This document shows, piece after piece, positions 1 through 6,580 of a stretch of 11,511 bases of DNA. The notes under the pieces are model-generated. The model was not told where the DNA came from, searched no databases, and saw nothing but the letters and a program-made list of their open reading frames with translations. Within the stretch, counting starts at the first letter, position 1. Each line of letters starts with the position of its first letter. The DNA is from Propionibacteriaceae bacterium (GTDB lineage: Bacteria > Actinomycetota > Actinomycetes > Propionibacteriales > Propionibacteriaceae): positions 1 to 11,511 of the forward strand of contig JAGXHS010000046.1 of NCBI GenBank assembly GCA_024636075.1, written 5' to 3'. The position numbers were made by a program, and so were the translations under genes.

Positions 1-297
1 ATGGAGAAGGGCAGCAAGACGCTCTCTCCCAGCGCGGCCGCGAGGACCTCCGCGCCCAGATGGCCGCGGAGCGGAAGCTTGCGTGGGCTGGGTTGGCTCG
101 ATCGCAGCATCGACCCGTTGGACGGGCTGGAGATCGGACGAGCGAACGTGCTCCACGGGGCGACGGCGCAGTACGTCGACCCACGCCTGCGCCCGGAGAC
201 TCGTCAGGTGAAGGCGATGGCGGCTGACGCATGCGTGGTGGAACTTCTCGAAAATAGTGATCTTCCGCGACATGTGGAACTAGGCTATTATCGAGAA
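1..297 (+). other. Region upstream of the antitoxin gene; open frame of unclear status
   Basis: The antitoxin frame is open without a stop back to base 1, which reads ATG, so a long start there (or beyond the window) cannot be excluded. Third-position GC stays high to about base 240 and then drops sharply between 241 and 297, as expected where coding DNA gives way to a promoter. A second frame is open from base 3 to a TGA at 225-227; its first ~35 codons are rich in Gln, Arg, Glu and Ala, like a charged helical protein tail. It could be the end of an upstream gene, but I do not recognise it. I prefer to read this stretch as the remnant end of a preceding gene plus the promoter of the gene starting at 298. 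Confidence 0.4.
245..297 (+). promoter_or_regulatory. Inverted-repeat operator with leaderless-type promoter of the antitoxin gene
   Basis: Left arm TTCTCGAAAATAG (245-257) and right arm CTATTATCGAGAA (285-297) are reverse complements at 12 of 13 positions, with 27 bp between them. The right arm ends on the base before the ATG at 298 and contains TATTAT (286-291), a good actinobacterial -10 hexamer (TANNNT) six bases before that ATG. This is the geometry of leaderless transcripts; no Shine-Dalgarno is visible. The -35 region (TTCCGC, 263-268) is weak. AbiEi-type antitoxins are known to repress their own operons by binding inverted repeats at the promoter. Autoregulation here is inferred from that and from the position of the repeat. 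Confidence 0.65.
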
Positions 298-1461
298 ATG
301 GCCGAAGTCCTGCGCACACTCACCTTGCCCTCCGAAGGGTACGGCGACGAGCCCAAGAGCGAGGCCGACGTCCTGCTGGCGGCGGCTGCCCGGATCCAAG
401 CCGCACTCCCAACGGGCTGGACCGTCCAGGCGAAGACCGGGGTCGGCGGAATGGATGACTCCACCAACACTTCCCGCCGCCCCGACTCACGGCTCTCTCT
501 CATGCGAGAGGGGAAGACCCTGCTGGCGTACGTCGTCGAAGCCAAACGTGCCATGGCTTCGAACAACCTGCTCCCCGCCATCAATCAGCTTCTCGCCCTA
601 CAGGGCGCCAAGCCCACCAACTCGGCCCGGATGCAGCCGATGCTGGTCGCTCGCTACCTCAGCCCCCAGCAACAGCGGGTGTTGCAAGAACGGGGCATCG
701 CCTACGCCGATGCAACAGGAAATCTGTATCTCACATCGGACGACCCGCTGATCCTGCTCTCCGATCGGGGTGCGAGCGCTGATCCGTGGCGCGGTCCCGG
801 ACGCCCGACGACGAGTCTCAAGGGCCTCCCTGCAGCCCGGCTCGTCCGTGCGCTGGCTGACTTCGTCCCGCCGTACTCCGTCGCTGATCTCGCCGATCTG
901 GCTGGCGCATCGCTCGGCGCGGCCTACCGCCTCAGCGACTACCTCGTCAACGAAGGGCTGCTGACACGCGGCGAACGCGGGCCGATCACGGATGTCGACT
1001 GGCCCGAGCTGCTGCGGCGGTGGAGCCAGGAAGCTCGCTACCTCGACACCAGCACCACGCGTGGCTTCCTCGAACCACGCGGGCTTGACAGCCTCGTCGA
1101 GAAACTGGGCAAGCAGACATCATCGCAGCGCTACGCGGTGAGTGGCTCCTTGGCCACCCAGCCCTATGCCTCATACGCCGAAGCTCGGTTGGGACTCGTC
1201 CACGCGGACGATCCACCGAGGCTCGCGTCGGACCTTGGGCTGCGCCCTGTCGAGGCCGGTGCCAATGTCATCCTCGCGGCGCCACGCTCCCCCGTGGTCT
1301 TCGAGCGCACCTCGACCTGGCGGGACATCACCATCGTTGCCCCCAGCCAGGCGGTCGCCGACCTCCTTGGCGGCCCGGGCCGAAACCCCGCCGAAGGCGA
1401 TTACCTGTTGAACTGGATGAAAGAGAACCCGGATGCCTGGCGTCGGCGATTTCATCGTTGA
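298..1461 (+). CDS. AbiEi-like antitoxin/regulator: REase-like domain plus winged helix
   Basis: Probable antitoxin and autorepressor of a type IV-like toxin-antitoxin pair with the nucleotidyltransferase gene it overlaps by 29 bp. With a start at ATG 298 the protein has 387 residues. Residues ~20-120 look like a PD-(D/E)XK-type fold: a PDSRLSL strand with D63, then YVVEAKR with E81 and K83. Next comes a motif of this family, RVLQERGIAYADATGNLYL (~127-145). A winged helix follows at ~179-222 (SVADLADLAGASLGAAYRL), then a C-terminal domain with YAVSGSLATQ and NPAEGDYLLNWM. I chose 298 because the operator and -10 abut it and the recognisable domain begins ~20 residues later; starts at 1 or 217 would add residues of low plausibility. 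The family assignment comes from recall of actinobacterial AbiEi-like proteins. Whether the REase-like domain cuts DNA or only binds is unknown. Confidence 0.7.
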   Translation: MAEVLRTLTLPSEGYGDEPKSEADVLLAAAARIQAALPTGWTVQAKTGVGGMDDSTNTSRRPDSRLSLMREGKTLLAYVVEAKRAMASNNLLPAINQLLALQGAKPTNSARMQPMLVARYLSPQQQRVLQERGIAYADATGNLYLTSDDPLILLSDRGASADPWRGPGRPTTSLKGLPAARLVRALADFVPPYSVADLADLAGASLGAAYRLSDYLVNEGLLTRGERGPITDVDWPELLRRWSQEARYLDTSTTRGFLEPRGLDSLVEKLGKQTSSQRYAVSGSLATQPYASYAEARLGLVHADDPPRLASDLGLRPVEAGANVILAAPRSPVVFERTSTWRDITIVAPSQAVADLLGGPGRNPAEGDYLLNWMKENPDAWRRRFHR

Positions 1462-2058
1462 AGCTCGCGCGGCTCTGCTCGACGCGGTCGCAGCTCTCGA
1501 AGCGCAGAAGGACTCGGTGACCCTCATCGGCGCTCAGGCGATCTATCTGCGCACCGGCAGCGCCACCTTCGCGCTGGCCGAAGCCACCAAGGACACCGAC
1601 CTGGCGATCGATCCACGGAAGCTCGGCGAGGATCCGCGTCTCGAAGAAGCGACGACCAAAGGAGGCTTCATCCTCGACCCGGTCAGCCGACAGCCCGGAG
1701 CCTGGATGGCCCAAGGGAATACCCGTGGACCTGATGGTCCCCGAGCACCTCGCTGGCTCCGGCAGAGCGGGTCGCAACACCGGACCGTCTCAACGACAAG
1801 GACGCGCACGACATCTACCGACTGCTGGTCGCAACCGAGACCGCCGACCTGGCCACGACCGTGCGAGGCCTTGAGGCGGACGAGGTGTCCAAGGACGTCA
1901 CGGCGCAGGCGCTCGTCTACCTGGAGCAACTCTTCGCAAGCCCACAGGCCCTCGGTTCCACGATGGCCGGACGCGCTGAGGAAGGCGTCGGCCAACCCGA
2001 TACCGTTTCGGCTTCGACGAGTTTCCTTGCGCAGGACCTGCTGTCAATCTTGGCCTGA
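1433..2058 (+). pseudogene. Nucleotidyltransferase toxin (AbiEii-like), frameshifted and internally deleted
   Basis: The ATG at 1433 overlaps the end of the antitoxin gene, a typical coupled TA arrangement. The first ~90 codons carry the nucleotidyltransferase core: LIGAQAIYLRTG (31-42) and ATKDTDLAI (51-59), with the metal-binding pair D54 and D56. After QPGAWMAQG the frame is lost. Removing one G from the GGG at 1715-1717 restores GIPVDLMVPEHLAGSGRAG, the expected family continuation. A second break near 1775-1785 moves to a third frame, giving DRLNDKDAHDIYRLLVATET and a plausible C-terminal helical part ending at TGA 2056-2058. The joining of those two motifs suggests tens of codons were also deleted. 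Read as it stands, the first frame runs on to 2125 as nonsense. In the AbiE system the toxin transfers nucleotides to a cellular target; this copy is probably inactive. A sequencing error could explain the extra G but not both lesions. Confidence 0.7.
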
Positions 2059-2121
2059 TCCGCTCGAGAATCGCGAGCACAGGTTCGACTGGCCAGCAGA
2101 TCACCGAACAGGATTGAGGCC

Positions 2122-4464
2122 GTGACCGACCTGCAAGCCGAGCTGGAGAGCCTGCGGCAGGAGAATGCGCGCCTGCGCAAGCTCCTCAAACTGACTGACG
2201 CGGAAGCGGCTCCAGCTCGTGGCACCCAGACGGCTTGGTTCGACAAGGCACCGGGGTCAGTGGACGCGCGTTCCTCCTCGCAGGCCAAGGTCGAGTTCTA
2301 TGCCGCGCTGTTCGGCGCAAGGCGCGACGTTTACGCGGTGCGCTGGGAGAACGCCCGCACCGGCAAGTCAGGATGGATGCCCGCCGTCGAGGGCGGATGG
2401 CGCAAGGGACGCTCTGCCTCGGAGGTGCGACACCTCCCACTGACCCCCGAGTTGCTGGCCGCGCATCTGACCGGCGACGTCCACATCGGGCTCTATCCGA
2501 TGCTCGCCGGCGACCAGACCTGCTGGCTCGCCGCCGACTTCGACGGACAGGCGGCCATGCTCGACGCTCTGGCGTACCTCAAGGCCGCCCGAGCGGTGGG
2601 CGCGCCAGCAGCCTTGGAGGTGTCCCGCTCCGGGATCGGCGCGCATGTGTGGATCTTCTTCACCGATCCCGTGCCGGCCGCCACGGCGCGCCAACTCGGG
2701 ACTGCGCTGGTTCGCGAGGCCATCGCGATCCGTGGCCGGATGGACCTGCGCTGCTACGACCGGCTCTTCCCGTCCCAAGACGTACTACCCGGGCAAGGCC
2801 CCGGCAACTTGATCGCAGCCCCGCTCCACGGCAAGTCGCGCAAGCTGGGCACGACGGTGTTTCTCAACCTGGCCACGCTGGAGCCGTTCGACGACCCGTG
2901 GGACTACCTCTCGACCTTGGAACGCCTCACCCCGAAACAGGTCACGAAGCTCGCCTCGACGCTCCGAGACCCCGCGGTCGGGGTCCGCGTCGACCGCGCC
3001 CAGCCCGCCCGGTCGACCAGGACCCAGCCGAATCCGGCACCGATCGTGCACCTGAGCCTTGAGGGCACGGTGAGGATTCCCGGCTCGGAGCTGAGCCCCT
3101 CGCTGTATGCGACCTTGAAGCACGCAGCGTCCACCTACAACCCCGAGTTCTACGACCGCCAGCGCCGCCGCCAATCGACGTGGAACGTCCCGCGCATCAT
3201 CACCTCCTACGACGAGACACTCGACGACCACCTCGTCCTCCCGCGAGGACTACGCGACACGGCGACGCGACTCATCGAGGGAGCCGGCAGCAAGGTCGAG
3301 GTCGACGATCAGCGAGTCACCGGAGATCCGTTGGACCTCTCGCCGACCTTCGATCTCAGGCCACAGCAGCAGGAAGCAGTGGAGGCAGTGCTGCCGCACG
3401 AGTTGGGACTCTTGGTCGCTCCGCCCGGCTCTGGGAAGACCGTCATGGCCTGCGCCGTCATCGCCCTTCGAACCGTTTCCACGCTCGTGCTGGTCGACCG
3501 CAAGACGCTCGCCGACCAGTGGCGCCGCGAGATCACCGACCTCCTCGGCCTCAAACCGGGGCAGCTCGGCGGCGGTCGTTCCAAGCTCACCGGCATTGTC
3601 GACATCGCCACCTTGCAGACACTCGCACGCCGATCCGACCTCGCCGACAAGCTCGGTACCTACGGCCAGGTCATCGTCGATGAGTGCCACCACGTCCCGG
3701 CAGCAGCGTTCGAGACCGCCGTCCGCGCCATCCCCGCGCGCTACTGGGTCGGGCTCACCGCCACGCCTTACCGGCGCGACGGCCTCGATGACCTGATCGG
3801 CTTCCAACTCGGCCCGGTCCGCCACACCTTCACTCACACCGACCCGGACACCCTCGAAGGCGTGGGTGCTGACCGGCCCCGCCCCATGCTCGTCGTCCAC
3901 GCCACCTCGTTCCAGCTGGACGACCCCGTCGATCTATCCATCCCAGGCGCCATCGCAGGCGTCCACCGCGCGCTCGCCGAAGACCATTCACGCAACGAAC
4001 AGATCCTCACCGATGTAGTAGATGCCCTCGGTCGCGGCCGCCACTGCCTCGTCCTCGCCCAACGCACCGGCCACGTCGACCACCTCGCCGCGGCACTCGC
4101 CGAGCGAGGGCTGGACCCGGTCGTCCTCAAGGGCGGCATGGGCGCCAAGCAGCGCGCGGCAGCCATCGGGCGGCTCAACCCATCCGCTTCCGATTCGCCG
4201 CTGCTTGTGGTCGCGACGGGCCACTTCGTCGGAGAAGGCTTCGACTGCCCTGCACTCGACACCCTGTTCCTAGCAGGTCCAGTCTCGTTCAAGGGCCGTC
4301 TCGTCCAGTACGCCGGCCGCATCCTCCGAGCCCATCCGGGCAAGCAGACCGCCGAAGTACACGACTACCACGACGTCGAAGTTCCCGTCCTCGCTGCCGC
4401 ACTCGCGAAGCGCGCGCCCGGCTACCTCAGCCTCGGATTCCCCGACCCCCGCAAGCTCGCCTGA
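2122..4464 (+). CDS. TOTE-type archaeo-eukaryotic primase / SF2 helicase fusion (putative defence protein)
   Basis: 780 residues, GTG start 63 bp after the toxin remnant, with a weak GAGG just upstream. Residues 3-24 form a short leucine-zipper-like coiled coil. An archaeo-eukaryotic primase domain follows (~50-290): metal-binding AADFDG (D139, D141), SGIGAHVWIFF with H175, YDRLFPSQD (212-220) and GPGNLIAAPL (226-235), the signature set of primases from TOTE conflict systems. A linker domain (~330-400, with NPEFYDRQRRRQSTWNVPR) precedes an XPB-like superfamily 2 helicase: Walker A APPGSGKT (433-440), DECH (520-523), GLTATPYRRDG (544-554) and QYAGRILR (729-736). All key motifs look intact. Family knowledge: these proteins are proposed to act on invading nucleic acid, often with a phospholipase-D-type nuclease, which I do not see here. 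The partner toxin-antitoxin genes and the island setting support a defence role. The biochemical activity is inferred. Confidence 0.88.
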   Translation: MTDLQAELESLRQENARLRKLLKLTDAEAAPARGTQTAWFDKAPGSVDARSSSQAKVEFYAALFGARRDVYAVRWENARTGKSGWMPAVEGGWRKGRSASEVRHLPLTPELLAAHLTGDVHIGLYPMLAGDQTCWLAADFDGQAAMLDALAYLKAARAVGAPAALEVSRSGIGAHVWIFFTDPVPAATARQLGTALVREAIAIRGRMDLRCYDRLFPSQDVLPGQGPGNLIAAPLHGKSRKLGTTVFLNLATLEPFDDPWDYLSTLERLTPKQVTKLASTLRDPAVGVRVDRAQPARSTRTQPNPAPIVHLSLEGTVRIPGSELSPSLYATLKHAASTYNPEFYDRQRRRQSTWNVPRIITSYDETLDDHLVLPRGLRDTATRLIEGAGSKVEVDDQRVTGDPLDLSPTFDLRPQQQEAVEAVLPHELGLLVAPPGSGKTVMACAVIALRTVSTLVLVDRKTLADQWRREITDLLGLKPGQLGGGRSKLTGIVDIATLQTLARRSDLADKLGTYGQVIVDECHHVPAAAFETAVRAIPARYWVGLTATPYRRDGLDDLIGFQLGPVRHTFTHTDPDTLEGVGADRPRPMLVVHATSFQLDDPVDLSIPGAIAGVHRALAEDHSRNEQILTDVVDALGRGRHCLVLAQRTGHVDHLAAALAERGLDPVVLKGGMGAKQRAAAIGRLNPSASDSPLLVVATGHFVGEGFDCPALDTLFLAGPVSFKGRLVQYAGRILRAHPGKQTAEVHDYHDVEVPVLAAALAKRAPGYLSLGFPDPRKLA

Positions 4465-4546
4465 GCGCTCCGCAAGGTAGATCTAGAGCAGCGTCTGCAA
4501 ATATGCAACGTGATAAGAAATCGCGCGAAACCTAACAGGTCCTCTG

Positions 4547-4571
4547 GACGTGTCAGGTGCCTCGACACGTC
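4547..4571. repeat. Perfect 8-bp inverted repeat GACGTGTC / GACACGTC
   Basis: Arms 4547-4554 and 4564-4571 are exact reverse complements around a 9-base centre that is itself nearly dyadic (AGG TG CCT). It lies ~80 bp past the helicase stop. It could be a transcription terminator stem, though no T-run follows, or a protein-binding or recombination site. The same GTGTC...GACAC core recurs at 4623-4639. Confidence 0.55.
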
Positions 4572-4585
4572 GCAGAAGCCCCCGA

Positions 4586-4611
4586 GTGATGCACGAAAGT
4601 GATACACGAAG
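4586..4611 (+). repeat. 13-bp tandem repeat GTGATRCACGAAR
   Basis: Two adjacent copies, GTGATGCACGAAA (4586-4598) and GTGATACACGAAG (4599-4611), differ at two positions. A shorter relative, GTGATAAGAAA, occurs at 4510-4520. Short head-to-tail copies like this are common at recombinase, partition or replication-protein binding sites; the function here is unknown. Confidence 0.5.
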
Positions 4612-4687
4612 CCCCGGAAACCGTGTCCAACGGCGACACCCAACGAACCGACATGGACCGCCAAACCCGCTCTGACCTGCGGTTTCG

Positions 4688-4885
4688 TCAAAATCCGCCA
4701 AGAGCCGTCGATCGATCCACCTCGTGGCACCAATGGCAGGCGGCGTAGCCGATGCTCAGCAGGATCGGCAGATCACGGCGTTTCGCCTCGTCGAAGGCGG
4801 CCTGGCCCCACGGCATCCAATCGACGGGCTGGTGCGCGTGCTGCAAGAGGTAGGGACTGGTGCTGTCGGTGAGGCGGTTGACCAT
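4688..4885 (-). pseudogene. 5' remnant of YyaL/DUF255 thioredoxin-domain gene, cut by the island
   Basis: From ATG 4885 the protein begins NRLTDSTSPYLLQHAHQPVD and continues to GYAACHWCHE, the strongly conserved N-terminus of the DUF255/YyaL (SSP411-like) family, including the CxxC pair. Those proteins normally run to more than 600 residues. Here family similarity stops at His/Glu near 4721-4724, and about a dozen unrelated residues lead to a TGA at 4688-4690. The rest of the gene is missing on this side. The gene sits 36 bp behind the 49-residue membrane protein and mca on the same strand, matching Rv1082-Rv1084 of M. tuberculosis, so it was probably the last gene of that unit. The break marks the island junction. 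The short product is almost certainly non-functional. Confidence 0.85.
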
Positions 4886-4921
4886 GTCCCCAGCCTATGA
4901 GGTCGAGACTCGAGGACCCTC

Positions 4922-5071
4922 TCAGGTCCTGTTGTGCTGGCTCGACTTGCGGATGTGGCTGCGCAGGCTGAGGAAACCGAGCACGCTGGACAATGCAATG
5001 GCCACGAACACAGCCATCGTGAGCAGGCCCGCCGAGACCAGGGCGGGGATCAGAACAAGCAGCGCCATCAT
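4922..5071 (-). CDS. Small membrane protein, 49 residues (Rv1083-like position)
   Basis: From ATG 5071 the product starts MMALLVLIPALVSAGLLTMA and is one long hydrophobic segment (~residues 3-36) followed by a basic tail (RSHIRKSSQHNR). This fits a single membrane helix, or a helical hairpin, with the tail in the cytoplasm. A GGGGTAGG Shine-Dalgarno-like run lies ~9 bases upstream of the ATG. The gene follows mca by 43 bp and precedes the yyaL remnant by 36 bp on the same strand. In M. tuberculosis a short membrane protein (Rv1083) occupies the same place between mca and the DUF255 gene, so position rather than sequence supports the link. A longer frame is open upstream to 5281 but would overlap mca and is unlikely. 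Function unknown. Confidence 0.65.
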   Translation of the reverse strand: MMALLVLIPALVSAGLLTMAVFVAIALSSVLGFLSLRSHIRKSSQHNRT

Positions 5072-5114
5072 GCGGCTGAGCCTACCCCGCAGTGGTTCAG
5101 TGGTGGCGGGCGGT

Positions 5115-6032
5115 TCAGATGGAGTAGTCGTCGCTGCGATCCGGAGGCGTCTCGCCGCGCAGCCCCGCGAAAAGGTCGTCCTCCGGGCGTTCGGTGTCCA
5201 CCGTGCTGAAGACGAGTTCGAACTCCTCTGTCGGCCAGGCTGCCCGCTGGGTGTCCAGCGGCACCCTGAACCACAGTCCATTCGGGTCCACCTGCGTCAC
5301 GTGGGCGCGCAGTGCCGCATCGCGGATCTCGAAGTAGTCGGCGCAGGGCACGAACGTGGTCAACCGCCGCTCGAAGTCTCTGTCCTCCCAGTTGCTCAAC
5401 CGCTCCCGGTAGGGCGAGTCCATACCCTGCTCGTGCATGGCTGCATCAAGCGCAGCGAACTGCAGCCTGTGGAAACCCATCTGGTAGTACACCTTGCTGA
5501 CCTGCCATGGCTCACCATGCTCGGGCCAGAGCTCTGGGTCGGCCGCCTGCTTCACCGCTTCCATCGACATCTTGTGACACATGATGTGGTCCGGGTGAGG
5601 GTAGCCACCGTTCTCGTCGTAGGTAGTCAGCACCTGCGGCTTGAACTCCCGCAGCACCTTCACCAGCGCTCCGGCAGCTTCCACGGGATCGACCAACGCG
5701 AAGCAGCCCTCGGGCAGTGGTGGCAGTGGGTCTCCTTCCGGCAAACCTGAATCAACGAAGCCGAGCCAGGTTTGCGTGACTCCCAGGATGTTGCGTGCCG
5801 CCTCCATCTCCGCAGACCGAATCCCGGCGATTCGCTCCCACACGTCGGGACGATCCATCGCCGGGTTCAACACACTGCCCCGCTCGCCACCGGTGCAGGT
5901 GGCGACCATCACCTCAACGCCTTCGGCTACGTAGCGAGCGGTGGAGGCTGCCCCCTTGCTGGATTCGTCATCAGGGTGTGCATGCACGTGCAGCAGCCTG
6001 AGTTGGTGGTCGGTGTCTGACATACTGCCCAT
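5115..6032 (-). CDS. mca: Mycothiol S-conjugate amidase
   Basis: Cytosolic zinc amidase that cleaves mycothiol S-conjugates into a mercapturic acid, which is exported, and GlcN-Ins, which is recycled; this is the main thiol detoxification route of Actinobacteria. The LmbE/PIG-L fold is clear. With the ATG at 6032, HAHPDDESSKGAA holds zinc ligands H19 and D22 and the general base D21, and GGYPHPDH (near 142-149) supplies the third ligand. The SSKGAA sequence after HPDDE separates Mca from the deacetylase MshB. Length (305 residues) is normal. The frame is open to 6116, but that N-terminus is not conserved. ATG 6023, and GTG 6041 with AAAGGGG five bases upstream, are alternative starts. It is divergent from DUF4307 and heads the unit with the small membrane protein and yyaL remnant. 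Confidence 0.95.
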   Translation of the reverse strand: MGSMSDTDHQLRLLHVHAHPDDESSKGAASTARYVAEGVEVMVATCTGGERGSVLNPAMDRPDVWERIAGIRSAEMEAARNILGVTQTWLGFVDSGLPEGDPLPPLPEGCFALVDPVEAAGALVKVLREFKPQVLTTYDENGGYPHPDHIMCHKMSMEAVKQAADPELWPEHGEPWQVSKVYYQMGFHRLQFAALDAAMHEQGMDSPYRERLSNWEDRDFERRLTTFVPCADYFEIRDAALRAHVTQVDPNGLWFRVPLDTQRAAWPTEEFELVFSTVDTERPEDDLFAGLRGETPPDRSDDYSI

Positions 6033-6082
6033 TCTTACCACTCTCACCCCTTTCCAAGCTGTGATCACGGGGTGAACAGGTG

Positions 6083-6118
6083 GGCCGGGAGAATACTCGC
6101 TCGCTGCACCCTGCACAA
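6083..6118 (-). promoter_or_regulatory. Candidate mca promoter
   Basis: Read on the - strand: -35 TTGTGC (6118-6113), a 17-base spacer, then -10 TATTCT (6095-6090), predicting a start near 6083 and a leader of ~50 bases to the mca ATG. The -35 overlaps the start codon of the divergent DUF4307 gene, so transcription of the two may interfere. A GTGATCAC palindrome lies in the leader at 6061-6068. Based on consensus similarity only. Confidence 0.5.
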
Positions 6119-6534
6119 TGGGAGATGTGACGGCACCATCTTCTGACGACGAGGCCCGGATCGCGACGCGCTATCCAAAATCCCGCCTGCAGGGCTGGCC
6201 AACAATGCTGCTTGCCATCGTCCTGGGTACTGTAATGATTGGCTGGCTGATCTGGGCAGGCATGGACCGGTCCGGGCCGGATGTCGCCGCCCAAGTGCAC
6301 AGCTTCTCAGTGGTGGATGACAATCAGATCGAGGTCACCCTGATGGTTGATCGCAGGGATCCGCAAAAGCACGCACTCTGCACCATCGTCGCCCAAAGCG
6401 AAGACTTCGAACGCGTGGGCGAGTTGCTGGCCACGATCCCCACGGGGCAGTCGCGAACCGTCCAATCCACCTACACGGTCCGCACCATCAAACGCGCCAC
6501 CACAGCCATCGTCCAGAACTGCCAGGTGCCCTAG
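6118..6534 (+). CDS. DUF4307 membrane protein (Rv1081c-like)
   Basis: 138 residues. A short polar N-terminus (~1-26, with RYPKSR) is followed by one transmembrane helix (~28-48, MLLAIVLGTVMIGWLIWAG) and an ~85-residue external domain with VTLMVDRRDPQKHALCTIVAQ and TYTVRTIKRATTAIVQNC. This is the layout of the actinobacterial DUF4307 family, whose function is unknown. Divergence from mca and nearness to greA match Rv1080c-Rv1082. ATG 6118 is the most likely start; GTG 6127 is possible, and no clear Shine-Dalgarno is seen. The TAG stop at 6532-6534 is part of the CTAG where the IS element inserted, and an identical CTAG flanks the other IS end, so the C-terminus is the original one. Confidence 0.85.
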   Translation: MGDVTAPSSDDEARIATRYPKSRLQGWPTMLLAIVLGTVMIGWLIWAGMDRSGPDVAAQVHSFSVVDDNQIEVTLMVDRRDPQKHALCTIVAQSEDFERVGELLATIPTGQSRTVQSTYTVRTIKRATTAIVQNCQVP

Positions 6535-6549
6535 GGCGTGTCTCCCAAC
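6535..6549. repeat. IS left inverted repeat
   Basis: GGCGTGTCTCCCAAC, immediately after the CTAG that forms the DUF4307 stop. One mismatch against the right end. Confidence 0.9.
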
Positions 6550-6580
6550 AGTTCGGGGGGCTCGCCGGGATGCTGTCGGG

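Larger units (their letters stand above)
4465..4717. other. Non-coding right end of the island, with dyads and repeats
   Basis: No convincing gene. Short frames on the - strand are open but show no recognisable domain and overlap the helicase end or the truncated yyaL. The region contains an 8-bp palindrome TAGATCTA (4478-4485), a perfect 8-bp inverted repeat (4547-4571), a 13-bp tandem repeat (4586-4611) and a second dyad GTGTC/GACAC (4623-4639). This density of dyad and tandem structure between an accessory gene and the broken chromosomal gene fits the end of a mobile element or its recombination site, but no integrase is in the window to confirm it. Confidence 0.5.

Noticed and set aside
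3..227. Separate open frame, charged and Gln/Arg-rich, perhaps the tail of an upstream relaxase-like gene
   Set aside because: Only the first third looks protein-like and the rest is low complexity; no domain can be named.
1..297. Antitoxin starting at base 1 (486 residues)
   Set aside because: The N-terminal 99 residues show no family pattern, and the operator and -10 lie inside them; 298 is preferred, though base 1 cannot be excluded.
2235..3062. 275-codon + strand frame inside the primase domain
   Set aside because: Arg/Pro-rich shadow of the real frame, which has all primase motifs.
4422..4733. Minus-strand frame of 103 codons over the island end
   Set aside because: It overlaps the helicase 3' end and the yyaL remnant and has no recognisable motif.
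5115..6116. Long form of mca from 6116
   Set aside because: The 28 extra residues precede the family N-terminus and would cover the candidate promoter.
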